Assembly: GCA_963677175.2 (NCBI GenBank)
Contig: CAXXES010000004.1
Coordinates: forward strand, 992,001 to 1,056,000
Source: Sunxiuqinia sp963677175
GTDB taxonomy: Bacteria; Bacteroidota; Bacteroidia; Bacteroidales; Prolixibacteraceae
DNA length: 64,000 nucleotides
Direction of reading: 5' to 3'
The notes below the pieces were generated by a model. That model worked only from the letters and a program-made list of their open reading frames with translations, was not told where the DNA came from and made no database searches. Position numbers and translations under genes: made by a program. Each line of letters begins with the position of its first letter. Positions within the stretch are counted from its first letter, which is position 1. Of the stretch, positions 26,052 to 34,325 are shown one piece after another.

Positions 26052-27875
26052 TTATTGATCTGTCGTCGTAGACACAATGGGCTTGGAATCGAGATTCATA
26101 CCCAGAAATGGAAGACGGATACCGAAAAACCAGTAATCCTGATCAGCGCCAAAATTCCGTCCATATCCAACTTGCAAATAATCTTTGAAGGCTGATACCA
26201 CCAGCCCCATTCCGACTTCAGGATCGTCGTCGTTATCAAAATCGAGGGTGGCCATGTTTATCCCAACTCCTAATTCTACAAAATCGTTGTAAAATGAACT
26301 CTTCCTGCTACCCCATTTAAAAAGAACACTGTAAGAGGGATTGAACTGAAACTGTTTATTTGATGCAAACTCTCCGGATACATTGTCAGTCAGTATGAGT
26401 GCAGCCTGTATGGAATTATGCAATCCGATTTGATAGAGCCCAATGGTGGTATAATCGATGGTTTTTTCTTCCTGTTTGTCCTGTTCAGGAGAGGATTTTG
26501 TCAATACTGCCTTGAATGATAGCCGGTCACCGTTTTTTCTGACTATAGTTCGCTTTAGGTCGAGCGTGGCTTGATCTTTCACATTGTCAAGTGGTAGCTT
26601 GGTGACTTCATCTCCCAGTTTCAAAAGCGATTCGGTTATTTTTTCGGTAAAGCTAATTTGCAGGAGACTTTTCGAGTCAAAAATTCCCTTTATAGCTTTG
26701 ATTTGATCAGCAACAATTTTTTTTCCAGTAGTGTAACTTGTTTTTAGATCGGTTGCTGCAGGTTTTAACAGGGGAACTGTAGAAGTCTCAAGTTTGGCAA
26801 TGGTATTGGTCAGGGATTGGTTTAATTCCTGAAAATCAGTTAAGACTCTGTTAATAGAATTGAACAGATTTTCCATATAGTCAGCACTTTCCATGTTTTT
26901 GGAATCTGCTATCAGAAGCTCGGTTGAAGCAATTAAGTTTGTAATTTCTTCTTTATTCAAATTGATTTCAGATTTAACGTCATCTGAAATGGTATTTATA
27001 TTGACAACCGTATTTTCAAAAATAGAAATAGGCTCACTGAATTTGGTTTGAAGCGTCCTTTTTAGCGAATCCAATAAGGGAGTCGCTACTTCAAGAAGTT
27101 TATCAGTCAATGATTTCAACGCATCTTCATTTGCCTTGACTGCCGTTATCCTGTGTTGCTCAAATGCTTGCTTCTGATCTTCAGGGATAATTGTAATAAA
27201 TGGAGGTACAAAATAGTATTCTCCTTCCTTGTACGAGTCAAAACCTTCGAGGTGCACCGGTGTATTATTGACAAATGTACCCAGCCTGAAAAATACCTTG
27301 TTTTGCTCAACGGCAGTTTTGTATTCAAGCTCAACGGAATTAATTTCCTGCTGTAAGAGATCAAAGATTTTGTTGTAGGTAACCGTTGCATCGCTTTCGC
27401 GCACTGAAAGTATCAAATTGACTTTGGCTTTCAGTGGATTGGAGGGCTCGAGTTTGTTCAGGATTTGGAACACTGGCGCTGTGGAGTTTGAAAATCGCTG
27501 AAGAACTTTCTGTTTTTCAGCCAGATTGTTACTTGTAACCCGAATATCGTTGATCAAATCAAGGCGTTTGCTTAAATAATCGGATATGCCTTTCATATGA
27601 GCTACCGGCAAATCGGATTTGACAGAAAGCCATTTAGCGGCCTCTTCCCTTATCTTTTCAGTATTTATTTCAATATTGATTGAGCTGTTAATGTCGATGT
27701 TCGGATTTCTTTTCAGGATAGTGGGATTTTCCTTGTCGAAAACAGGATTGATTTCATAAACATTTCCACCCATCGTAATTTCAGTCATTTTAAATAACGA
27801 CTGTGCATTCAGGCAGAAATTTGGAATGATCACAAGAATCGCGAGGCAACGGAAATACCAGAAAATTGATTTCAT
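26052..27875 (-). CDS. Exported helical protein with C-terminal outer-membrane-type barrel, unknown function
   Basis: 607 residues. Signal peptide MKSIFWYFRCLAILVIIPNFCLNAQ. Residues about 50-420 are highly helical and coiled-coil-like (long Leu/Ile heptads, few Cys or Trp). From about 440 the sequence changes to alternating beta strands with aromatic ends (LGVGINMATLDFDNDD, VVSAFKDYLQVGYGRNFGADQDYWFFGIRLPF), like a small outer-membrane beta-barrel. No known family recognised. Follows the 130-residue gene by 15 bp, so one operon. The same layout (signal peptide, helical region, terminal barrel) occurs in the 475-residue protein at 49638, which is linked to a papain-like protease. Confidence 0.7.
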   Translation of the reverse strand: MKSIFWYFRCLAILVIIPNFCLNAQSLFKMTEITMGGNVYEINPVFDKENPTILKRNPNIDINSSINIEINTEKIREEAAKWLSVKSDLPVAHMKGISDYLSKRLDLINDIRVTSNNLAEKQKVLQRFSNSTAPVFQILNKLEPSNPLKAKVNLILSVRESDATVTYNKIFDLLQQEINSVELEYKTAVEQNKVFFRLGTFVNNTPVHLEGFDSYKEGEYYFVPPFITIIPEDQKQAFEQHRITAVKANEDALKSLTDKLLEVATPLLDSLKRTLQTKFSEPISIFENTVVNINTISDDVKSEINLNKEEITNLIASTELLIADSKNMESADYMENLFNSINRVLTDFQELNQSLTNTIAKLETSTVPLLKPAATDLKTSYTTGKKIVADQIKAIKGIFDSKSLLQISFTEKITESLLKLGDEVTKLPLDNVKDQATLDLKRTIVRKNGDRLSFKAVLTKSSPEQDKQEEKTIDYTTIGLYQIGLHNSIQAALILTDNVSGEFASNKQFQFNPSYSVLFKWGSRKSSFYNDFVELGVGINMATLDFDNDDDPEVGMGLVVSAFKDYLQVGYGRNFGADQDYWFFGIRLPFLGMNLDSKPIVSTTTDQ

Positions 27876-27890
27876 AATAAATTGATTTAG

Positions 27891-28283
27891 TTATGTTCCA
27901 GCATTAATGTAAGCAAGTTCCATTCGAATAAAATCAGGTTCAGGATCACGCTCGATTATGTCCATCAGCTTATTCTCCATCGAGATAGCAATGCCGATAT
28001 GGTAATTCGGATCGATACGGTCACTATAGAGATCTGCGTTGTCTGTGATTAAGGCCATTAAAGAGGGGAGCAACGCCAAGTCCTGCATCCATACTACTTT
28101 TCGGACAATTCCAGAAACAATTCCTTCAGCCCTAATGTCTGCCATCTCGATTGCACTTTCGGATAAAGAATCATTGCCAAAGATCACTATAACAAGGGAG
28201 TCATACTTTTGAAGTAATTCAGTTAATTCTTGTGATGCTCCCCGGTTGTCTACTGATAAGATAATTGTACTTTTCAATTCCAT
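27891..28283 (-). CDS. Small protein of unknown function upstream of the barrel protein
   Basis: 130 residues, no signal peptide. The start MELKSTIILSVDNRGASQELTELLQKYDSLVIVIFGNDS has alternating strand and helix segments, possibly a small alpha/beta fold; the C-terminal half is acidic (ERDPEPDFIRMELAYI). No family recognised. Short spacing to the 607-residue barrel gene and to the protease-like fragment upstream suggests a functional cluster. Confidence 0.65.
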   Translation of the reverse strand: MELKSTIILSVDNRGASQELTELLQKYDSLVIVIFGNDSLSESAIEMADIRAEGIVSGIVRKVVWMQDLALLPSLMALITDNADLYSDRIDPNYHIGIAISMENKLMDIIERDPEPDFIRMELAYINAGT

Positions 28284-28407
28284 ACTGATAAGTTTAAATG
28301 GTAAATTTTGTGTTTGGTGCTACTTTTCTAAAGTTAATTTGATGCAAGGGCTTTTCAGAACTTAATTTGTAGCTATAATAAATTTTTTCTTTTAAATGTC
28401 ATAAGCG

Positions 28408-28590
28408 CTATTCGTTGTAAATGAGTTTCCCCCGCCGCGTTGCGGATCTACACTGATACAAGCTCAATACTGGCCAATCATTGTCTTCTGTAGCTATACC
28501 CGACAGCCAATCTTTCTTCTGCAATCTCTTTCGGAATATAAACCAGATGCCCGAATCTCCCTGACAAAAATCAGGATTAGCTTTCTGCAC
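28408..28590 (-). pseudogene. Possible trypsin-like protease C-terminal remnant
   Basis: A 60-codon frame (GTG start, an in-frame stop two codons upstream) encodes NPDFCQGDSGIWFIF then WLSGIATED. CQGDSG is the chymotrypsin-family signature around the catalytic Ser, and the following WxSGIAT resembles the W-x-x-GI-V segment. Only the last quarter of such a protease would be present, without His and Asp. It may instead be chance; its place next to an exported-protein operon makes it worth recording. Confidence 0.35.
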
Positions 28591-28659
28591 ATTTTATACA
28601 TATTTAGAAAAGCGGGGCTTTTATTATTTCATTTATCATTTACTAGCAGAGAGTTAGTT

Positions 28660-29232
28660 TTACTTCCATTTTTCTTGCCAATCTTCGGCAATGCCCCTAA
28701 CAAGTTTGTCTACTTTGTTTTTCATAGAATCATTAAACGAATATTCATAGGTCCAACTATTTTCATTTAGGATTACTTTTCGCCTATAGTCTGGATTGAG
28801 TACAAGTTCATCCACTAAATGTTTTATCTCTCTAATAGCCTGTTCTAGAGCTGCGTTGGTTTCTTTTTGTTCTTCGGAGTAGGTGATATTATTCAATTGG
28901 TATATAAGACTTAATAAAGTAGAATTATCGAATTCACTGAATATTGGGTTAAAGTTGTAATATTCTGGTTCTAAAGTCTCTTTTATCCCGAAAGTCGCAA
29001 GTCTAATATCCTTAATTTGATAAGGTCTAATGTTATCAATTGTCAAAAGCTTAACAGTATTCAATCTGTGTGATATTTCTGATGATATTTTGATTCTTTG
29101 TTCGTAATATAGTTTTCTTTTTGTGATCGAGCCTTGAATATTTGTATAGGCAAAGGGAATTAATGTTAGGAAAATGGCAGAGAGAATAAATATCCCAAGG
29201 TTACTGTTCCAAAATGTAGAATGAATTTTCAT
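28660..29232 (-). CDS. Membrane-anchored protein of unknown function
   Basis: 190 residues. MKIHSTFWNSNLGIFILSAIFLTLIPFAYTNI gives a single N-terminal transmembrane helix (about 12-30), then a helical, charged periplasmic or cytoplasmic part (KRKLYYEQRIKISSEISHRLNTVKLLTI). AT-rich, unlike the sugar locus. No family recognised. Confidence 0.6.
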   Translation of the reverse strand: MKIHSTFWNSNLGIFILSAIFLTLIPFAYTNIQGSITKRKLYYEQRIKISSEISHRLNTVKLLTIDNIRPYQIKDIRLATFGIKETLEPEYYNFNPIFSEFDNSTLLSLIYQLNNITYSEEQKETNAALEQAIREIKHLVDELVLNPDYRRKVILNENSWTYEYSFNDSMKNKVDKLVRGIAEDWQEKWK

Positions 29233-30009
29233 ATGTTTATTTTGTTAAATTTAGGTTGCTGCAATTTGCGTATCAGCTTCTGTTTTTCAATTAATTTTGC
29301 ACCAATTCCGAGTACTCGAGAGGACTATCTATATTCGCTTCACGGATTTCCACTTCGTTCCAATTCATTCTCCTGTGTTAGCAAAGTTTTGATCATCGCA
29401 AGTTTCATCTTTTTTTTTGTCTATGTTTGTTTGATCCACATATGTTTTGTTTGACAAACTCAGACTTTCTCTCACTCCCAAAGTATAGCCCCTTATTCTT
29501 CAAGGAAAATCATCCAGCAGATTTTTAATCATTTTACAAAACATATACCTGTGGTTATATTGGGTTACATATCAATTCGCTCCTGCATTTACACAAATAA
29601 ATCTCCGAACACCTTATTTTAGGTGCTTTATTTTCACCATCCTTTAGGTCGATGCAATCCCTAATTTCCTTTAAAACTTATTTTTTGCCCGGTGATTTTT
29701 TGGGCCTTCTGGGTTAGTGATGGGTGGCCTTTTATTCTTGACTGTGAAAAGTTACGCCTTTTTCATAAATAATTATCCTTATTTCATAAAAAAGTTTAAA
29801 AATTATTTTAATTGTTGGTTTTTGTAGCTGACAGGGAGGTGATAAACGTTTGTCGCAAAGTCTCGTACATCGCCTGTGGTCGCAGTTTTCGGAGGGTCAT
29901 GTAGGTTTTAATAGGAGTCCTACTGATCAACAGCAACCGACGGTTATCGGATTTGGTAGATCTCAACAAGCACGGTGCATCCTGAAGAACAGAATTAACC
30001 CAAACCAGC
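29233..30009. other. Gene-free interval
   Basis: No supported gene, RNA or repeat that I can identify between 29233 and about 30009; AT-rich with several short homopolymers. Confidence 0.4.
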
Positions 30010-30305
30010 CCGGTCGAGATTGTAAGTTAATATCTCCAAAATATCAACCTAAAGCCGGGAAGAAATTAAGTTATAATCACGGAAAGATTAACTTAAAGTC
30101 ATGAAGAGATTAACTTATAATTTCCGAAAGGTTAAGCTGTAATTCTGAAAATCATCGAGGTTTACCTCCGCACGTGTATAATTTTATGCCGGCACGTATA
30201 CCGGATTGGCAGGCTTCTTTTGGAAAACCCAGAACCCCAACCCCATTTTTAAACCAACAATGAACTCATGCAATTTGGTGACCTATGCCAGGGCAAATGC
30301 ATACA
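30010..30305. repeat. Dispersed repeat R1, copy 2, with 22-bp internal array
   Basis: Array units start at 30017, 30041, 30063, 30085, 30107 and 30129, with the same 24-22-22-22-22 spacing as copy 1 at 24611-24744, followed by the tail (CCGCACGTGTATAA, ATGCCGGCACGTATACCGG, GGAAAACCCAGAA, GCAATTTGGTGACCTATGCC). Confidence 0.85.
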
Positions 30306-30334
30306 GCAGGGCTTCTTTTTTATCAAATAAGGAG

Positions 30335-30445
30335 CGGCACCATGTACACATATGGTGCAGCACCATGTACATATAGGGTGCGACAATATGCATGCGTTTT
30401 CTTCCACAAGGTGGTAAAATCGATGAGGAATGATAAGCGGTTTAA
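30335..30445. repeat. Dispersed repeat R3, copy 1 (23-bp units)
   Basis: GCACCATGTACA units 23 bp apart (30337 and 30360), then ATATGCATGCGTTTTCTTCC, ACAAGGTGGTAAAA and CGATGAGGAATGATAAGC. The same string recurs at 61860-61975. Confidence 0.8.
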
Positions 30446-30564
30446 CTGACCAATCAAATTCCGGCATGCCAGGGGGCCTGCATTAGGTTATGGAGTTGTG
30501 CTAAATCAGGCTTTCGGGCGGTTCCATATGAAACAAGTAAACTTCCTCTCTGCTATACGGATTG

Positions 30565-30760
30565 CAAATCCCCTGTTAACAAGGACCGGATGACATATCC
30601 GGCCCAGCCGCAAACCGCCTGCTTTAGTGCATATACCGATGAGCAGGGTCCAGCCTCAAACCGCCTGCCTTGGTGCATTTCCCGATGAGCCGGGATTGCA
30701 AATTCTGGCCAGCCGCGCGCCTGCTTTGTGCATACCCAGAAGAGCGGGGCCGGATCAATT
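30565..30760. repeat. Dispersed repeat R2, reference copy
   Basis: TTGCAAATCCCCTGTTAACA, AGGACCGGATGACATATCCG, then three variants of CTGCCTTGGTGCAT ... CCGATGAGCCGGG. Other copies: 31664, 42503, 44529, 44822, 61979 and a variant at 25109. Confidence 0.75.
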
Positions 30761-31036
30761 CTCCAAAAAACCAAAGGTTGATCCTCCGGTGATCTACCGT
30801 TCATCTATGCCTGGGGCTCCATCTACCTGTTTTTCAGACACAAATACGCGAAGGCACAAAGGAATTTCCCTGAAAGGGAAAAATAACAATAGCCCCGGGT
30901 GGAATGACGAAGGAATGGAACCCGGGGTTACGGTGCACCCATCTTCTCCCGGCGCATCTAAAGACGTGGTGAAGAAAACAAACCTGTCATGCGCCGAACA
31001 GGGAAACATCGTCTTTACCGCCAAACACCTGGGAAG

Positions 31037-31220
31037 AAAGTCTGAACCAGGATTTGCAGGCCGGGTTGGATGGACAGGATTGTAGAAATTTTGGATTGCA
31101 ATAATTTGTGGCAGGAACAACCGTACGGTTGCGGTACCAACAACAACGCGATTGGGGCATCAACAATCGTACGATTGTTAGCGTCACAATAACGCGGTTG
31201 TGTCACCAACAAAAAATTTA
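31037..31220. repeat. Dispersed motif R5 and five-unit 23-bp array
   Basis: AAGTCTGAACCAGGATTTGC (as at 23974) leads into an array with TTG at 31106, 31129, 31152, 31175 and 31198, exactly 23 bp apart; units resemble TTGCGGTACCAACAA plus CGTACGG. Units contain the palindromes AACCGTACGGTT and CAATCGTACGATTG. The preceding stretch 30761-31036 holds no gene that I can support. Confidence 0.75.
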
Positions 31221-31658
31221 GGATGGACAAGATTTTTATTGTATACCCGTTTAAAATCAAGGCTCTTTGAGCCAAAGTTGATTAATAGCCCATCGGCAAT
31301 ATGGTAGGCTTCGTAATAATTGATTGCTTGCGCTTTGTGTACATCCTCCAACTTCTCGATGGCTTTTATTTCTACCATCACCTTTTCTTCAACAAAAAAA
31401 GTCAACTCTTCGTGTGCCGATAGGCTGGTTTCGATAGAACAAGTCCATTTCCATTTCGCGGGCAAAGTTCAACCCCTGGTAGCTCAGTTCGATCGCGAGG
31501 GCCCGTTGGTAAATAACCTCTTGAAATCCGTTCCCCAAGGTCGAATGCACCTGCATAGCACATCCAATAATTTTATGGGTCAATGCGTTGATCTCATCCT
31601 CATCTCTTAGCGTTGTAATCTTGTCCATCTTTAAATCTTTTAAATCCTGTTCAGACAT
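31184..31658 (-). pseudogene. GxxExxY protein, copy 2, frameshifted
   Basis: N-terminal frame MDKITTLRDEDEINALTHKI ... IGTRRVDFF, then the C-terminal frame EEKVMVEIKAIEKLEDVHKAQAINYY ... LLINFGSKSLDFKRVYNKN. Together these give a complete GxxExxY protein, but the coding T-run has seven T residues (31393-31399) where six would keep frame. PD-(D/E)XK-like catalytic residues (VDFF, EIKA) are present. Either an inactivating slip or a sequencing error. Its first 210 bp match copy 1. Confidence 0.85.
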
Positions 31659-31663
31659 TATCA

Positions 31664-31741
31664 CCCTGCTAACAAGGACCGGATGGCATATCCAGTCCAG
31701 CCGAACGCCTGCTTTGTGGATATCCAGAAAAGCAGGAAGAT
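31664..31741. repeat. Dispersed repeat R2 fused to a transposase remnant
   Basis: CTGCTAACAAGGACCGGATG, GCATATCCAGTCCAGCCG, GCCTGCTTTGTGGATATCCA; runs straight into the IS91 remnant near 31730. Confidence 0.7.
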
Positions 31742-32644
31742 TTGCTGGAAACCACCCTTCCCGTCAAGCATTACCACCTGGTGTTTACCGTTCCGCACCT
31801 GTTGAACACCATCTGCATGGAAGACAGCCAATGGTTTTACGGGCGGCTGTTTTCATCGGTGTGGGAAACCCTGCGGCAGTTTGGCTACACACGTTTTGGT
31901 GTCGAAATCGGGGCGGTGTGCGTACTTCACACCTGGGGGCAGAACCTGGGTTTTCACCCGCACATCCATTGCCTTGTTCCCGCAGCCGGAGAAACAGTTT
32001 CGGGGGCTATGAAACCCGTTGGCAGCAGCGGGAAGTTTCTTTACCCCGTTAAACAGCTCAGCCTGGTTTTCCGGGCCAAGCTGATGGAGAGCATCGAAAA
32101 GGAACTTAAAAAGAAGGGGCTATCAGAAAAGTACCGTCCATTGATCAAGGCCGCATGGAGCAAGCCCTGGTCGGTGCATTGTGAACCCTCGCTGGGCAAA
32201 GCCGAACAGGTGATCAAATACCTGGGGCAGTACACGCACCGGGTAGCCATCACCAACCAGCGCATCACCGCAATGGACGATCAGACCGTGACCTTTATGC
32301 ACAAGGATTATGCCGACGGGGCCAAACAAAAGCCGGTAACACTCGATGGAGTTGAGTTTTTACGCAGGTTTTCCCAGCATATTTTGCCGCACCGCTTTGT
32401 GAAGATTCGGCGCTATGGTATTTACAGCAGCCGGGCCAGGGCACTGCGCAACAAACAAAATCCAAAGATGCAGGTCAGCCTGAAGCCCAAAGAAAGTCCG
32501 CAGGAACGGCTTCTCCGGCTCACCGGTTTTGATGTGTACCGGTGTCCGTTCTGCAAACAAGGAACCATGTACCGCATCGAAGAACTGCCACGGGTACGCT
32601 CGCCATCAGACTTTTATGCCCAGAACACTGCCTGGCACTTGTAA
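31728..32644 (+). pseudogene. IS91-family Y2 transposase, 5'-truncated
   Basis: Coding similarity starts at KQEDLLETTLPVKHYHLVFTVPH, so the N-terminal zinc-finger region (about 90 residues, present in the copy at 37351) is missing. The HUH motif is intact (LGFHPHIHCLVP), as are YLGQYTHRVAI and a CPFCKQG C-terminal pair. About 45 percent similar by eye to the second IS91-type transposase here, so a different element. The break point falls in an R2 repeat. Confidence 0.82.
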
Positions 32645-32938
32645 TTTTTTACCGTCCCAAACCAGTCTGTACATTTAAGCAGACAGGAATTGTATTATCC
32701 AAACCAAGCGAAAACCGGCGAAAACCCAACATCTGTTGGGAACCGAAGCCATAAAGGAAGAGCAAAATGAAAAAACCAGCCGACCCGGTTCGTACTGTGG
32801 CCAGAAATCTGTCCTGAAAAAGCAAAGCTGAGAAAACAAAAAAGTATTGATAAGTCCATAGAAAAACACCCGGGCCCCGGATTGTAGTTCAACCGGGGCT
32901 CAAAGCTGGGCACTTCGTGCCGCTTAAAGCCCTATTTA
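32645..32938. other. Gene-free interval
   Basis: Probably the 3' end of the IS91 remnant; no gene or RNA recognised. Confidence 0.35.
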
Positions 32939-34048
32939 TTAGCTGTAGTTTTTTTCCCAATATTTATTATTTCCAATTATCAATTTAATTACAAAAGATT
33001 GCTCCGTTTTTTGTCTAGCTTGGGTTGCAGGTTTCCATTTTGGCATTTCGGTAAAAAGTTTTTTTAGAGTTGTATCAATATTATAATTTAGTTGCTTATA
33101 AAATACTATGTTTTTTAATGTTCCATCTTCAGCAACAGTAAATGAGATATTAACGGTATCAATATATTTATCTTCAAATGCACTTTTAGGCAATACAAAT
33201 TCTTGAGCAATATAATTGTCAAGACATTCATACCCACCGTTGAAAACTGCCATTTCAGGAGCATAAATATCTCCTAACCCTAGAATCACAAACTGATTCT
33301 GTTTCTTTTCTTGCCAATCTTCGAAACTGCAAATGCTTTTCTTATGTGGAAGTTTCTTAGGGGAATATTTAGTTAAATCTAAAGTTTCAAGTTCATATAC
33401 AATATTTGTCAATTTAATCTGAAATGAACTTGCATTTTCAGGTGTATTAAAACTAAATGATTGATAATTTATATGAGAAATTTCTATTTCATCTTTTGCC
33501 TCACTATAAAATTCGACTTCTCCATTTTGATTAGAAAAATAGGAGCAATCATTATGTTTTGTTATTAACCGAACGTTTGAAACTGAGATTCCTGAATTCT
33601 CATCTGTAATTTTACATTTAACTAATTTCCCTTTAACCCTTTTATAATTTATTGGGATATTCAATTTATTATTCATAATTCTTACCGGAATGGTTGTTTG
33701 AACAGTTACATTTTTACCACTATGACTAGCAGGGATCCATTGAAGTTTATTCAACTCATTTTCAAGTATTTTATAAAAATGTGTCAATTCAGAATTTGTT
33801 GAAGTAATAACAGCTTCCCCTTTACATGTTATTTGAAGATTAATATTTGTGTTGTTATTCCTCAATAGGGATTTTGTTTCTGTGTCAATTTGCTTAGATA
33901 CATTGTCTGAAAATGTGTTGTAATCACCTTTATACAAAGGCATTTGTTGAACTACAAAATATACTAATGTATCACATTCCATGTTTTCTTGACTAAAAAG
34001 AACGCTTGAAATAGATAACAAAATTGTAATTAATATAATTTTTCTCAT
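32939..34048 (-). CDS. Exported protein with CarboxypepD-regulatory-like and TonB C-terminal-like segments
   Basis: About 369 residues from MRKIILITILLSISSVLFSQ (signal peptide; an ATG at 34066 is an alternative). Residues about 140-215 (KGKLVKCKITDENSGISVSNVRLIT ... GEVEFYSE) resemble the carboxypeptidase-regulatory-like beta domain of Bacteroidota surface proteins. The ends (ITCKGEAVITSTNSELTHFYKILENELNKLQWIPA and ISFTVAEDGTLKNIVFYKQL ... MPKWKPATQARQK) each resemble the C-terminal domain of TonB-like energy transducers, which bind receptor plugs. No transmembrane anchor other than the signal. AT-rich. Function unknown. Confidence 0.7.
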   Translation of the reverse strand: MRKIILITILLSISSVLFSQENMECDTLVYFVVQQMPLYKGDYNTFSDNVSKQIDTETKSLLRNNNTNINLQITCKGEAVITSTNSELTHFYKILENELNKLQWIPASHSGKNVTVQTTIPVRIMNNKLNIPINYKRVKGKLVKCKITDENSGISVSNVRLITKHNDCSYFSNQNGEVEFYSEAKDEIEISHINYQSFSFNTPENASSFQIKLTNIVYELETLDLTKYSPKKLPHKKSICSFEDWQEKKQNQFVILGLGDIYAPEMAVFNGGYECLDNYIAQEFVLPKSAFEDKYIDTVNISFTVAEDGTLKNIVFYKQLNYNIDTTLKKLFTEMPKWKPATQARQKTEQSFVIKLIIGNNKYWEKNYS

Positions 34049-34073
34049 AATATGTGTTTTTTTCAAAATTCTG

Positions 34074-34325
34074 ACTAACGTAAAAAAAAAGTCTCTGATT
34101 TTCAGTTGTTTAAGATTTACTCAAATTTATCATTTTTTAGCTCATTTTCGCACCCCATTTTTACGTTAGCAACAGGACTTAATAAGCTCTGGAAGATTAG
34201 ATAATTTTATTTGTTTTTCTAATCTGGAAGTGCTTATGTGACGAATTACAGCGTAGAGTAGAGCCTGACAGCCCACCCAATAATTAATGCATGTAAATGT
34301 ACAAATTATGAGCTGACTGTCAGTG
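34074..34325. repeat. Inverted repeat and R4 copy 2 between gene and intron
   Basis: CTAACGTAAAAA (34074) is repeated in inverse as TTTTTACGTTAG (34157-34168). R4 follows at 34243-34325: GAATTACAGCGTAGAGTAGA, GCCTGACAGCCCACCCAATA, ATGTAAATGTACAAATTATG, directly against the 3' end of the group II intron. Confidence 0.6.
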
